A stretch of 64,000 nt of DNA from Variovorax sp. OK212 (GTDB taxonomy: Bacteria > Pseudomonadota > Gammaproteobacteria > Burkholderiales > Burkholderiaceae_C): positions 1 to 64,000 of the forward strand of contig NZ_FOLP01000011.1 in assembly GCF_900112425.1 (NCBI RefSeq). The letters are read 5' to 3'. This document shows positions 48,407 through 56,600 of the stretch, in pieces. The notes under the pieces are model-generated. The model was given only the letters and a program-made list of their open reading frames with translations. It was not told where the DNA came from and searched no databases. A program made the position numbers and the translations under genes. Each line of letters starts with the position of its first letter. Within the stretch, counting starts at the first letter, position 1.

Positions 48407-49592
48407 GGCGGTCTCCGGTCTGAATGGCCTGGGCCGTTGAAAGAGGGGTGAGCAGGTGCCGCGGCGACACGTCCGCCACGCGGTCGGCACCGATCAGCAC
48501 CATGGTGCGGGCGATGTCGTCGGCGAGGCCGGCAAGCACGCCGCGCGCGCCCGCTTCGCCGCCGGTGGCCATGCCCCACACCGCGGCACGGCCGACGAAG
48601 GCCGCGGTGGCGCCGGCGGCCAGCGCCTTCACCACGTCGCTGCCGCGGCGAAAGCCGCCGTCCACGAACACCGGAATGCGGTTCGCCACGGCGTCCACCA
48701 TGCGCGGCAGCACCGAGATGGTCGAGGGCGCCGCGTCGAGCTGGCGCCCGCCGTGGTTCGACACCACGATGGCGTCGGCGCCGTGGTGCACGGCCAGCGC
48801 GGCGTCGTCGGGGTGCAGCAGGCCCTTGACCACCAGCGGGCCGTCCCACAGGCGGCGCAGCCAGGCCAGGTGCTCCCACACCAGGGTGCGGTCCATGGTG
48901 CGCGACAGCAGCGCGGCCTGCAGCTGGGGCGAGGTGGCGCCGTCGTCGGCCTCGCTGAGGTTCACGAACGACGGCGAGCGCCCCTGCAGCGCCATGCCGA
49001 GCGACCACGCCGGGTGCAGCGCCAGGTCGAGCAGCGTCGACGGCGTGAAGCGGAACGGCAGCTTGAAGCCGTTGCGCACGTCGCGCTCGCGCTGGCCGCT
49101 GACGGCGGCGTCCACCGTGAGCACCAGCGCGCCGTAGCCGGCCTCGCGGGCGCGGCGCACCAGCTGCTCGGCAATGGCGCGGTCGCCCATCACGTAGAGC
49201 TGCATCCACTGCAAGGCCGCGGGGTTGCGGCGCAGCGCGGCCTCGCGCACCGCCTCGAGCCGGTCGTTCGACGGCGTCGACAGCACGTGCGGCACGCCCG
49301 CCGAGGCGGCGGCGCAGGCCAGCAGGGTGTCGCCGTGCGGGCGCACCAGGCCCGAGAAGCCGACGGGCGCCACGCCCAGCGGCGCCGACCAGCGCTGGCC
49401 GAACACGGTGATGCCGGTGTCGCCATGGCTTGTGTCGCGCAGCGCGGTGGGCACCAGGTGCAGACCGGCCAGGTCCGCGACGTTGCGGCGCAGGCAGTCT
49501 TCGTTTTCCGCGCCGCCGTCGACATAGTCGAAGACGAAGCGGGGCAGCCGCCGGCGTGCATGCCGGCGGTGGTCGTTCGCATTGAGCTTCAT
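48399..49592 (-). CDS. mdlB: (S)-mandelate dehydrogenase-like FMN alpha-hydroxy-acid dehydrogenase
   Basis: 397 residues. Member of the FMN-dependent L-2-hydroxy acid oxidising family. Active-site residues match those of P. putida mandelate dehydrogenase: Tyr23 (FDYVDGGAEN), Tyr133 (QLYVMG), Asp161 and Arg168 (TVDAAVSGQRERD), Lys256 (VVKGLL), His280 and Arg283 (SNHGGRQLD). Residues 180-212, between the barrel elements, correspond to the membrane-binding segment and are hydrophobic. It would oxidise (S)-mandelate to benzoylformate and pass electrons to quinone. Lactate dehydrogenase and glycolate oxidase are alternatives by fold alone, but the mdlA neighbour makes mandelate much more likely. 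The LivH-type start overlaps its stop. Confidence 0.88.
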   Translation of the reverse strand: MKLNANDHRRHARRRLPRFVFDYVDGGAENEDCLRRNVADLAGLHLVPTALRDTSHGDTGITVFGQRWSAPLGVAPVGFSGLVRPHGDTLLACAAASAGVPHVLSTPSNDRLEAVREAALRRNPAALQWMQLYVMGDRAIAEQLVRRAREAGYGALVLTVDAAVSGQRERDVRNGFKLPFRFTPSTLLDLALHPAWSLGMALQGRSPSFVNLSEADDGATSPQLQAALLSRTMDRTLVWEHLAWLRRLWDGPLVVKGLLHPDDAALAVHHGADAIVVSNHGGRQLDAAPSTISVLPRMVDAVANRIPVFVDGGFRRGSDVVKALAAGATAAFVGRAAVWGMATGGEAGARGVLAGLADDIARTMVLIGADRVADVSPRHLLTPLSTAQAIQTGDRRG

Positions 49593-49619
49593 GCGCTTCC
49601 TTGGGTGACGCGCGCCGCT

Positions 49620-50819
49620 TCAGCGAACTTCCGCGAACTTGCCTCCCTGCACCTCGACCATGCGGAACGCGGACACGTCCAGGCCCATGTGGTCGGTGGC
49701 CGACATGCGGTAGATGCCGCTCACGCCGACGAAGTCTTTCGTGGCTTCGATGGCGTCGCGCACCTTCTGCTTGTCGGTGCCGCCGGCGCGCTTGATCGCA
49801 TCGACCAGCAGGAACAGCGCGTCGTGGGCGTAGCCGCCGAAGGTGGACACGTCCATCTTCGCGGTGCTCTCGTAGTCCTTCGCGTAGCCCACGCTGACCT
49901 TCTTCTGCGGGTCGCTGTCGGGCAGCGCCTGCGCAACGAGCAGCGCGGGCGAGGGCATGCGGATGCCTTCGGACGACTTGCCCGCGATGCGGATGAACTC
50001 GGTGGAGGCCTGGCCGTGCGAGGTGTACAGCGGCTGCTTCATGGCCAGCTGCTGGTAGTTGCGCGCGATGATGGCCGGCGCCTGGCCCGTGCCGAACACG
50101 AAGATGGCCTGCGCGCCCGACGACTTGATGCGCGTGAGCTGCGGCGTGACGTCGGTGTCCTTCTCGCCGTAGGTCTGGTCGTCGGACACCTTCAGGCCGA
50201 GCGTTGCGGCGAGCTTGAGCGTCTCGGTGCGGCCCGACTTGCCGAAGCCGCCGGTGTCCGACAGCAGCGCGAACTGCGTGAAGCCGCGCTTCTTCATTTC
50301 GCCGAGCACCTTCTCGGCCGCCATGCGGTCGGAGTGCGGCATCTTGAACACGTAGGGCTTGACCGGCTCGACGATGACCGAGGCCGCGGCCAGCGAGATC
50401 ATCGGCACCTTCGACGCCTCGGCCTGCGGCAGCATCGCCATGGTGGAACCGGTGGTGGACGCACCGAGGATCACGTCGACCTCGTCCTGCATGATCAGGC
50501 GCCGCGTGAAGGCGTTGGCCTTGTTGGCATCGCTGGCGTCGTCGTACAGCACCAGCTCGAGCTTGCGGCCCAGCACGCCGCCGGCCGCGTTGATCTTGCC
50601 CACGTACATCTCGAGCGTCTTCTGCTGCGGGTCGCCCAGGAACGAGGCCGGGCCGGTGGCCGAGACCACGGCGCCGATCTTGATCGGGTCGGCCGCATGC
50701 ACCAGCGACCCCAGCGACGCCAGTGGCAGCAGCAGGGTGGCCGCGAGCAGCGAGTTCACGGCGCGGCGGCCGAAGGGTGTGAAGGTCGTGAGGGGGATGG
50801 AAGTCTTCTTGTGTTTCAT
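49620..50819 (-). CDS. Periplasmic binding protein of a LivK-type ABC transporter
   Basis: 399 residues. A long signal peptide (basic start MKHKKTSIPLTTFTPFGRRA, hydrophobic core LLAATLLLPLASLGSLVHAA) ends near residue 43. The mature part opens DPIKIGAVVSATGPASFLGD and has the DASDANKANAFTRRLI and FGTGQAPAIIARNYQQL segments common in binding proteins for aromatic acids. It lies between the oxidoreductase genes and mdlB, 27 bases upstream of mdlB. It most likely captures mandelate or related acids for the permeases below. Confidence 0.91.
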   Translation of the reverse strand: MKHKKTSIPLTTFTPFGRRAVNSLLAATLLLPLASLGSLVHAADPIKIGAVVSATGPASFLGDPQQKTLEMYVGKINAAGGVLGRKLELVLYDDASDANKANAFTRRLIMQDEVDVILGASTTGSTMAMLPQAEASKVPMISLAAASVIVEPVKPYVFKMPHSDRMAAEKVLGEMKKRGFTQFALLSDTGGFGKSGRTETLKLAATLGLKVSDDQTYGEKDTDVTPQLTRIKSSGAQAIFVFGTGQAPAIIARNYQQLAMKQPLYTSHGQASTEFIRIAGKSSEGIRMPSPALLVAQALPDSDPQKKVSVGYAKDYESTAKMDVSTFGGYAHDALFLLVDAIKRAGGTDKQKVRDAIEATKDFVGVSGIYRMSATDHMGLDVSAFRMVEVQGGKFAEVR

Positions 50820-50860
50820 CGTCTTGTCTCCTGTCGTTCTAGGTTGAAAAATCGCTCGGC

Positions 50861-52435
50861 TCAGCGCGCCGGCCTTCGCCGCACGATGTGGATCGGGTGC
50901 ACGCGCGGCGCGGGCGCCGGCAGGCCGAGCGCGCGCGCCAGCGTGCGGCCCTCGGGGTCGGCCAGCGCGGCTTCGCGCGCGGCGCGCACACGGGCCGCGG
51001 CCTGCTCGAGCGCGGCGGCATCGCGCACCGGCGGTGAAAGCACGGCCTGCATGTCGTCGAGCACCGCGCCAAGGTTGCGGTGGCCGCGTTCGCTGGTCTC
51101 GCCGTAGCCTTTCACCAGGTTGCCGCACAGCGCGAGCTCGTAGGCCAGCCGCGGGCTCATCGCCAGCGCGCGGCGCACCGTGTCTAGCCAGCGCTTGATC
51201 ATTTCCTGCTCGGCGGCGTAGCGCGCGCTGCCGCGGCGTATCACGCGCAGCGAGCGCAGGCCGCACAGCATCGCGAAGCCCAACACCGTGTCGGTGCGCA
51301 TGTGCAGCCCCACGTTGAGCTTGTGCGCCTTGTGCGCCAGCCGCTTGCGCAGCCAGGCCGAGGCGCCCGGCGGCAGCAGCGAGCAGACCTCGTCCAGGCC
51401 CGGCTTGAGGTATTCGGTGAGCCGCAGCGGCTCGTTGCCGCGCGCGCCCACCTCGTCGCGCACGCGCTGCAGGCGCTCGCCGCGCGTCTTGAGGTCGGCC
51501 ACGCGGATCACGTCCTCGTAGCTCATCCACAGCGCGAGGTAGCGCGCGGTCTCGCGCGTCACGGGCAGGTCGCCGCCGAAGGGCTGCTCCAGCGCCAGCA
51601 CCGATTCCACGCGCTGCATGTAGAGCTCGCCGTAGCGCGCGTCCTGGTAGTCGGCGACCTGCTGCAGGCCGTGGCCTGCGAGCTCGCGCAGCGGCTCGGG
51701 CAGGGCGGCGATGCGAGGGTGCACCGGCGTGGCGGCTGGCGCCTTTGCATCGTCGGCGGGTGCTGCCGCGGCCACCGCCGCACCGGTCACATGGTCGAAG
51801 CCCGCCGCGAAACCTTTCAGGCTGGCCTCCACCGCCTTGCCCGATTCGCGGATCGCCTGTTCGCAGGTCTCGCGCGAGAACGGAATGGCGCCGCTGCCGG
51901 CCATGGCGCCGAACATCACGGTGTTGATCACCGTGCCGTTGCGCCATGCGAGCGCGCGCATGTCGAACAGGAAGCTGCGCTGCGCGAGCTCGGTGGCCGC
52001 GTCGATCACGCGCTGGCCGTCGTAGCGCCCGTCGCCCATGGCGGACTTCTCGACCACCGCGTATTCGCGGTGCGTGGAAGCCGCGAGCGTGGTGCGCCGC
52101 GGATGCACGAAGCCGCCCTGCAGCATGCGGCCGGCCTCCACCAGTTCGGAGGCGGCGACGATGTCGACGTCGCCCGGGTTCGGCGTGAGCGAGAACACCG
52201 GGCGTGCACCGCCCAGCTGCCCGGCCGGCACGGGGTAGATCTCGATGTAGTAGTTGGTGGCGCCGGTGCGCTGCGCCACGCCGGGCACCGAGGTGCTCTG
52301 CACCGGGAAGCCGCAGGCCGTGGCCGCGGAGATGAGCCAGTCGGCCAGCACGCCGCCGCCTTCGCCGCCCATGGCGGCCACCAGCACGGTGACGATGCGC
52401 GGTGTTGCCGCGCCTGCGGGTGTCGTCGTGTTCAT
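50861..52435 (-). CDS. Indolepyruvate oxidoreductase beta-subunit family protein with DUF6537-like C-terminal half
   Basis: 524 residues from the ATG at 52435, which overlaps the stop of the large subunit gene by four bases. Residues 14-215 are the gamma-type (IorB) domain of 2-oxoacid:acceptor oxidoreductases (TVLVAAMGGEGGGVLADWLI, STSVPGVAQRTGATNYYIEI). The C-terminal 270 residues (LQQVADYQDARYGELYMQRV and RLTEYLKPGLDEVCSLLP) resemble the DUF6537 region of the aerobic type, absent from archaeal IorB. Together with the large subunit it probably decarboxylates an aryl 2-oxo acid oxidatively to the acyl-CoA. Benzoylformate is the expected substrate from mdlA/mdlB. Confidence 0.87.
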   Translation of the reverse strand: MNTTTPAGAATPRIVTVLVAAMGGEGGGVLADWLISAATACGFPVQSTSVPGVAQRTGATNYYIEIYPVPAGQLGGARPVFSLTPNPGDVDIVAASELVEAGRMLQGGFVHPRRTTLAASTHREYAVVEKSAMGDGRYDGQRVIDAATELAQRSFLFDMRALAWRNGTVINTVMFGAMAGSGAIPFSRETCEQAIRESGKAVEASLKGFAAGFDHVTGAAVAAAAPADDAKAPAATPVHPRIAALPEPLRELAGHGLQQVADYQDARYGELYMQRVESVLALEQPFGGDLPVTRETARYLALWMSYEDVIRVADLKTRGERLQRVRDEVGARGNEPLRLTEYLKPGLDEVCSLLPPGASAWLRKRLAHKAHKLNVGLHMRTDTVLGFAMLCGLRSLRVIRRGSARYAAEQEMIKRWLDTVRRALAMSPRLAYELALCGNLVKGYGETSERGHRNLGAVLDDMQAVLSPPVRDAAALEQAAARVRAAREAALADPEGRTLARALGLPAPAPRVHPIHIVRRRPAR

Positions 52436-54594
52436 GCCGCCAGTGCCTCCGAGCGGTCGCGCGCCTTGCCGGCCATGAGGCCGATGACCCCGCCGCGCAG
52501 CCGGTGCAGCAGCCGCTCCCAGGTGCCGGCGTTCTGCACGATCTCGGCCTTGTAGAACGACGGGCAGAGAATGGCCGCGTGCGCGTTCTCGCCGCACAGG
52601 CCGCAGCCCACGCAGCCCTGGTTGACGGTGGCCACCGGGTCGGTGCGCAGCGCGCTGGGGTTGGGCTTGACGGTGAGCGACGGGCAGCCCGACAGCCGGA
52701 TGCACGAGTGGTCGCCGGTGCACACGTCGTCGTCGATGCCGAAGCGCGTGCGCACCACGCGTTCGCCGCGCTTGAGCCTGGCGGCCTGCACCGGCTTGAT
52801 GCGGCGCTGCCGCTCGAGCTGGCATTCGCCGTCGGCAATGATCACCTTGAGGCCGCCTTCTTCGGTGGTCATGGCCTCCTGCAGCGTGTCGCGCATCTCG
52901 GCGACGCTGTAGCTCCTGACCTTGCGCACCCAGGCCACGCCCACGCCCTTGAGCGCGGCCTCGATGTCGAGCGTCAGCGGCTTGGCCGCGGGCTGCGTGG
53001 GCGAGGAGGGAATGGCCTGCGTGCCGGTGGCCGAGGTGTAGCCGTTCTTCAGGATCACCAGCACCGAGTCCTGGTTGTTGTAGACCGCGTTCACCACGCC
53101 GCTGGTGAAGCCGTTGTGCCAGAAGCCGCCGTCGCCCATGATGCTCACCACGCGGTTGCCCATGAGCGGCGCGATGCCCGACGAGCTCGCCAGCCCCAGG
53201 CCGTAGCCCAGCACCGTGCTGCCCGTGTTGAAGGGCGGCAGCGTGCCGAAGGTGTGGCAGCCGATGTCGGCGCTGACGTGCACCGCGCCCAGCTCCTTCT
53301 GCATCAGCTTGATGGCCGCGAACACCGGGCGCTCGGGGCAGCCGATGCAAAAGCCCGGCGGGCGGTTGGGCACCGGCACGCCCAGCGCGGCCACGGCCTG
53401 CGGCTTGAGCGCGCCCAGCGGCGCGGCGGCCTCGACCACCTGCAGCGCGCCGTCTTCGCCCAGCGCCTGCGGGCGGGCCTGGCGGATGAACTCGGCCAGG
53501 CTGCGCACCAACACTTCACCGGTGTATTCGCCGGCCATGGGGAAGATGTCCTTGCCGTGCAGGCGCGTGTCGCAGCCGGCCTTGCGCAGCATCGCGTGCA
53601 GCGCGTCTTCCAGGTAGTTGGGCTGGCCTTCCTCGACCATCAGCACCGCGCGCTTGCCGCTGCAGAAGCCGACCAGCTCGTCGGGCACCATCGGGTAGAC
53701 CACGTTGAGCACCTGCAGCGGAATGCGGCTGTTGCCGAACGCGTCGGCCAGGCCGAGCTGTTGCAGCGCGCGGATCGTGCCGTTGTAGAGCCCGCCGGGC
53801 AGGATCAGGCCGATGTCGTCGCAGTCGCCGTCGAAGCGCTCGTTGAGCTTCTCGCGGCGAATGAATTCCAGCGCGGCCGGCCAGCGCGACTCGATCTTCA
53901 TGCGCTCCTGCGCGTAGATCGACGGCGGCAGGTTGATGTTGGCGAAGTCGAAGTGCGGCTGTGCGATCGACGCGCGCGTGGAGATGGCCGGCGCGCGGTT
54001 GTCCTTGCACACGAAGCTGCCGTGCACGTGGCAGGCGCGGATGCGCAGCTGCAGCATCACCGGCGTCTGGCTCGCTTCCGACAGCTCGAAGCTGCGCTCC
54101 ACGGCATCCACGATGGACGGGAGGTTGGGCCGCGGGTCCATGAGCCACATCTGCGACTTCATCGCGAAGGCGTGCGTGCGCTCCTGGATGATGCTGGAGC
54201 CCTCGCCGTAGTCTTCGCCGAGGATGATCAGCGCGCCGCCCTTCACGCCGGCCGACGCGAGGTTGGACAGCGCATCGGACGCGACGTTGGTGCCCACGGT
54301 GGACTTCCACGTCACCGCGCCGCGCACCGGGTAGTTGATGGACGCGCCGAGCATCGCGGCCGCGCCGGCCTCGGAGGCGCTGTTCTCGAAGTAGATGCCG
54401 AGCTCGTCGAGCAGGCCGCGCGCATCGCCGAGCACGTCGATCAGGTGCGACACCGGCGCGCCCTGGTAGCCGCCGATGTAGCTCACGCCCGACTGCAGCA
54501 GCGCCTTGGTGACGGCGAGGATGCCCTCGCCATGAAATTCCTCGTCGGCGCCCAGCGAAAGGCGTTTGACTTCTTCGGCGAAAGATCGCTCCAT
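52432..54594 (-). CDS. Indolepyruvate ferredoxin oxidoreductase alpha-subunit-type protein (thiamine diphosphate, Fe-S)
   Basis: 720 residues. Domain order as in IorA: an N-terminal pyrimidine-binding domain (SYIGGYQGAPVSHLIDVL, ENSASEAGAAAMLGAS), a middle domain, a thiamine diphosphate domain with GDG at 487-489 and Asn517, and a C-terminal ferredoxin-like part with Cys625, 631, 637 (C-x5-C-x5-CP) and 661, 664, 667, 677 (CVGCGLCG...CP). Only seven Cys are seen where eight would serve two [4Fe-4S] clusters. The first gene of the leftward operon, divergent from the nitrilase. It would convert a 2-oxo acid (benzoylformate by context) plus CoA to acyl-CoA, CO2 and two electrons; aryl pyruvates are the known substrates of the family. 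Confidence 0.9.
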   Translation of the reverse strand: MERSFAEEVKRLSLGADEEFHGEGILAVTKALLQSGVSYIGGYQGAPVSHLIDVLGDARGLLDELGIYFENSASEAGAAAMLGASINYPVRGAVTWKSTVGTNVASDALSNLASAGVKGGALIILGEDYGEGSSIIQERTHAFAMKSQMWLMDPRPNLPSIVDAVERSFELSEASQTPVMLQLRIRACHVHGSFVCKDNRAPAISTRASIAQPHFDFANINLPPSIYAQERMKIESRWPAALEFIRREKLNERFDGDCDDIGLILPGGLYNGTIRALQQLGLADAFGNSRIPLQVLNVVYPMVPDELVGFCSGKRAVLMVEEGQPNYLEDALHAMLRKAGCDTRLHGKDIFPMAGEYTGEVLVRSLAEFIRQARPQALGEDGALQVVEAAAPLGALKPQAVAALGVPVPNRPPGFCIGCPERPVFAAIKLMQKELGAVHVSADIGCHTFGTLPPFNTGSTVLGYGLGLASSSGIAPLMGNRVVSIMGDGGFWHNGFTSGVVNAVYNNQDSVLVILKNGYTSATGTQAIPSSPTQPAAKPLTLDIEAALKGVGVAWVRKVRSYSVAEMRDTLQEAMTTEEGGLKVIIADGECQLERQRRIKPVQAARLKRGERVVRTRFGIDDDVCTGDHSCIRLSGCPSLTVKPNPSALRTDPVATVNQGCVGCGLCGENAHAAILCPSFYKAEIVQNAGTWERLLHRLRGGVIGLMAGKARDRSEALAA

Positions 54595-54691
54595 GGCTTT
54601 TGTGTCTCCGGCTGGCGCCCGGTCGGGGCGCTGGCTTGTGTCGTGGGATGGCTTGCGGGGTTGGACTTTAGGGGGGTACTTTCAGCAATCC

Positions 54692-54761
54692 AATCGATGC
54701 GACTGGCGTTACACATCGATGAATTCGATGCAGCTGTCGATCGACAGCGTCGATGCGTAAC
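54692..54761. promoter_or_regulatory. Palindrome-rich control region between the oxidoreductase operon and the nitrilase
   Basis: Within the 246-base gap 54595-54840 the word TCGATG occurs at 54694, 54716, 54725 and 54750. A perfect 16-base palindrome GCTGTCGATCGACAGC covers 54733-54748, and a longer inverted pair, GTTACACATCGA at 54708-54719 and TCGATGCGTAAC at 54750-54761 (11 of 12), encloses it. Such density of symmetric sites in a divergent gap strongly suggests an operator for one regulator acting on both directions. No promoter boxes are clear. Confidence 0.6.
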
Positions 54762-54840
54762 ACCGGCCGGCTCGATAGGACTGGCGCGGGGGCGAACCTA
54801 GAGTCGCGATTCCCACAACGAAGAACCCAGGACCGATGCC

Positions 54841-55875
54841 ATGACCGCTTCACAGAAAACCCGGTACAAGGTTGCCGTCGTCCAGGCCGCGCCCGCGTTC
54901 CTCGACCTGGCCAGAGGTGTCGACAAGGCCATCGGCCTGATCGAGGAGGCCGCGCGCAACGGCGCTTCGCTGGTCGCGTTTCCCGAGGTCTGGTTGCCCG
55001 GCTATCCGTGGTGGATCTGGCTCGACTCGCCGGCGTGGGGCATGCAGTTCGTGCAGCGCTATTTCGAGAACGCGCTGGTGGTCGACAGCCCCGAATGGGA
55101 GCGCCTGAAGGCCGCCGCCGCGGCGAACCGCATCCACGTGGTGCTGGGCTACAGCGAGCGCGCCGGCGGCTCGCTGTACCTGGCGCAGGCCATCCTGGAC
55201 GACCACGGCCAAGTGGTCGCCACGCGCCGCAAGCTCAAGCCCACGCACGCCGAGCGCACGGTGTTCGGCGAGGGCGACGGCAGCCATATCGCCGTGCACG
55301 AGACCGCGCTCGGGCGCATGGGCGCGCTGTGCTGTGCCGAGCACATCCAGCCGCTGACCAAGTACGCGATGTTCTCGCAGCACGAGCAGGTGCACATCGC
55401 CGCATGGCCGAGCTTCTCGGTCTACCGCGGCGCCGCGTTCCAGCTCAGCGCCGAGGCCAACAACGCCGCGAGCCAGATCTATGCGCTGGAAGGCCAGTGC
55501 TTCGTGCTCGCGCCGTGCGCCACGGTGTCGAAGGAGATGCTCGACATGCTGATCGACACGCCCAACAAGCGCGACCTGCTGCTGGAGGGCGGCGGCTTCG
55601 CGATGATCTACGGCCCCGACGCGAAGCCGATGTGCGAGCCCTTGCCCGAGACAGCCGAGGGCCTGCTGTACGCCACGCTCGACCTGGGCCTGATCGGGCT
55701 CGCCAAGGCGGCCTACGACCCGGTCGGCCACTACTCGCGGCCGGACGTGCTGCGCCTGTTGTTCAACAGCAAGCCGGCGCCGCGGGTGCATGCCTTCGAG
55801 CCGGACCCCGTGGAACGCTCGGCGCTGGCGGGCGATTTCCAGTCACCGGACGGACAGGATTCGCCTGGGGTGTGA
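54841..55875 (+). CDS. Nitrilase, arylacetonitrilase type
   Basis: 344 residues. The Glu-Lys-Cys triad of the nitrilase superfamily is Glu49 (AFPEVWLPGYPWWIW), Lys131 (TRRKLKPTHAERTVFGEG) and Cys165 (GALCCAEH; the usual CWEH has Ala for Trp here). Long stretches (QHEQVHIAAWPSFSVY, NNAASQIYALEGQCF, DPVGHYSRPDVLRL) match the arylacetonitrilases that hydrolyse phenylacetonitrile and mandelonitrile to the acid and ammonia. AGGA lies eight bases before the ATG. Divergent from the mandelate operon, it would feed mandelate from mandelonitrile into mdlA/mdlB. No formation gene (hydroxynitrile lyase or oxime dehydratase) is in the window. Confidence 0.92.
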   Translation: MTASQKTRYKVAVVQAAPAFLDLARGVDKAIGLIEEAARNGASLVAFPEVWLPGYPWWIWLDSPAWGMQFVQRYFENALVVDSPEWERLKAAAAANRIHVVLGYSERAGGSLYLAQAILDDHGQVVATRRKLKPTHAERTVFGEGDGSHIAVHETALGRMGALCCAEHIQPLTKYAMFSQHEQVHIAAWPSFSVYRGAAFQLSAEANNAASQIYALEGQCFVLAPCATVSKEMLDMLIDTPNKRDLLLEGGGFAMIYGPDAKPMCEPLPETAEGLLYATLDLGLIGLAKAAYDPVGHYSRPDVLRLLFNSKPAPRVHAFEPDPVERSALAGDFQSPDGQDSPGV

Positions 55876-55905
55876 GCCGCGTCCGGCAAGGGGAGGAGAA
55901 CTCTC

Positions 55906-56169
55906 CTAATGGGCGCGCGCCGAACCCCGCGCACCCTGCCTGCGGCCGAGGTAAGGCTGCACGAACAGGTAGAGACCCGTGAACAGCAGCAGCGCCAACG
56001 GAAGCAGGGGCGCGTACGTGATCCAGGGCGGCGGTGCGCCGGGCCTGGTGGCCATGGCCACGAAGTTGGCGATGACGGTCAGCGTGAACGCGATGGACAC
56101 CCAGCGGTGGAAGGTCCGAATGCCGGTGCCGGTGCCGGTGCCGGCGTTCGCGGCGTGAATGCCGCTCAT
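55906..56169 (-). CDS. Small two-helix membrane protein
   Basis: 87 residues with two membrane segments (VSIAFTLTVIANFVAMAT and YAPLLPLALLLFTGLYLFVQ) and a basic C-terminus (GRRQGARGSARAH). The N-terminal GTGTGTG comes from a GGTGCC hexamer repeat at about 56122-56144. The family is unknown to me; similar small proteins are common in Burkholderiales. Its start overlaps the stop of the VOC gene by ATGA, so it belongs to the araC/VOC operon. Confidence 0.72.
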   Translation of the reverse strand: MSGIHAANAGTGTGTGIRTFHRWVSIAFTLTVIANFVAMATRPGAPPPWITYAPLLPLALLLFTGLYLFVQPYLGRRQGARGSARAH

Positions 56170-56600
56170 GCCTTGCTCCCGGGCGCCTGGATCATCTTCC
56201 AGCCGTTGCCCGCCGGGTCGCGAAAGCTCGCGTCCACGCTGCCGAAGCGGCTCACAGGCTCCTGCGTGAACTCCACGCCACGGTCGCGCATCTGCAGGTA
56301 GGCCGCATGGCAGTCGGCCACGTTCAGCACCAGCGGCGGCATCGCGCCCTTGGCCACCATGCTGCGCAGCGTTTGCGCGGTGGCCTCGTCGTGCACCGGC
56401 GGGCCCGGCTTGAACAGGCCGAGCTCGAACGACGGCTGCTCGGGGTGCAGCACGGTCAGCCAGCGGTAGTCGCCGTTGCGCACGTCGGCCTTCACACGGA
56501 ACCCGAGCTTGTCGACGTAGAACGCAAGCGCTGCGTCCTGGTCGTCCACATACAGCCCCACCACACCCACACCCGCACCCACACTAATACCCTGGCTCAT
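56166..56600 (-). CDS. VOC (glyoxalase/bleomycin-resistance fold) family protein
   Basis: 144 residues with two beta-alpha-beta-beta-beta halves. VGVVGLYVDDQDAALAFYVD, then KLGFRVKADV opens the fold, and SRFGSVDASFRDPAGNGWKM closes it. Possible metal ligands are not complete (the first His is Gly/Leu), so catalytic function is open; many such proteins are annotated glyoxalase without proof. Both ends overlap neighbours by ATGA (araC-type gene upstream, membrane protein downstream), so the three are one operon, with the regulator made from the same messenger. Confidence 0.88.
   Translation of the reverse strand: MSQGISVGAGVGVVGLYVDDQDAALAFYVDKLGFRVKADVRNGDYRWLTVLHPEQPSFELGLFKPGPPVHDEATAQTLRSMVAKGAMPPLVLNVADCHAAYLQMRDRGVEFTQEPVSRFGSVDASFRDPAGNGWKMIQAPGSKA

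Noticed and set aside
50820..52838. In-frame upstream extension of the LivK-type binding protein (ATG at 52838)
   Set aside because: It runs through the iorB-type gene in another frame; the signal peptide begins at 50819.
56122..56586. Hexamer repeats GGTGCC and CACCCA-like runs near two start codons, considered as mobile or CRISPR-like repeats
   Set aside because: They are short, in-frame, encode GT and GV runs at protein N-termini, and have no spacers.
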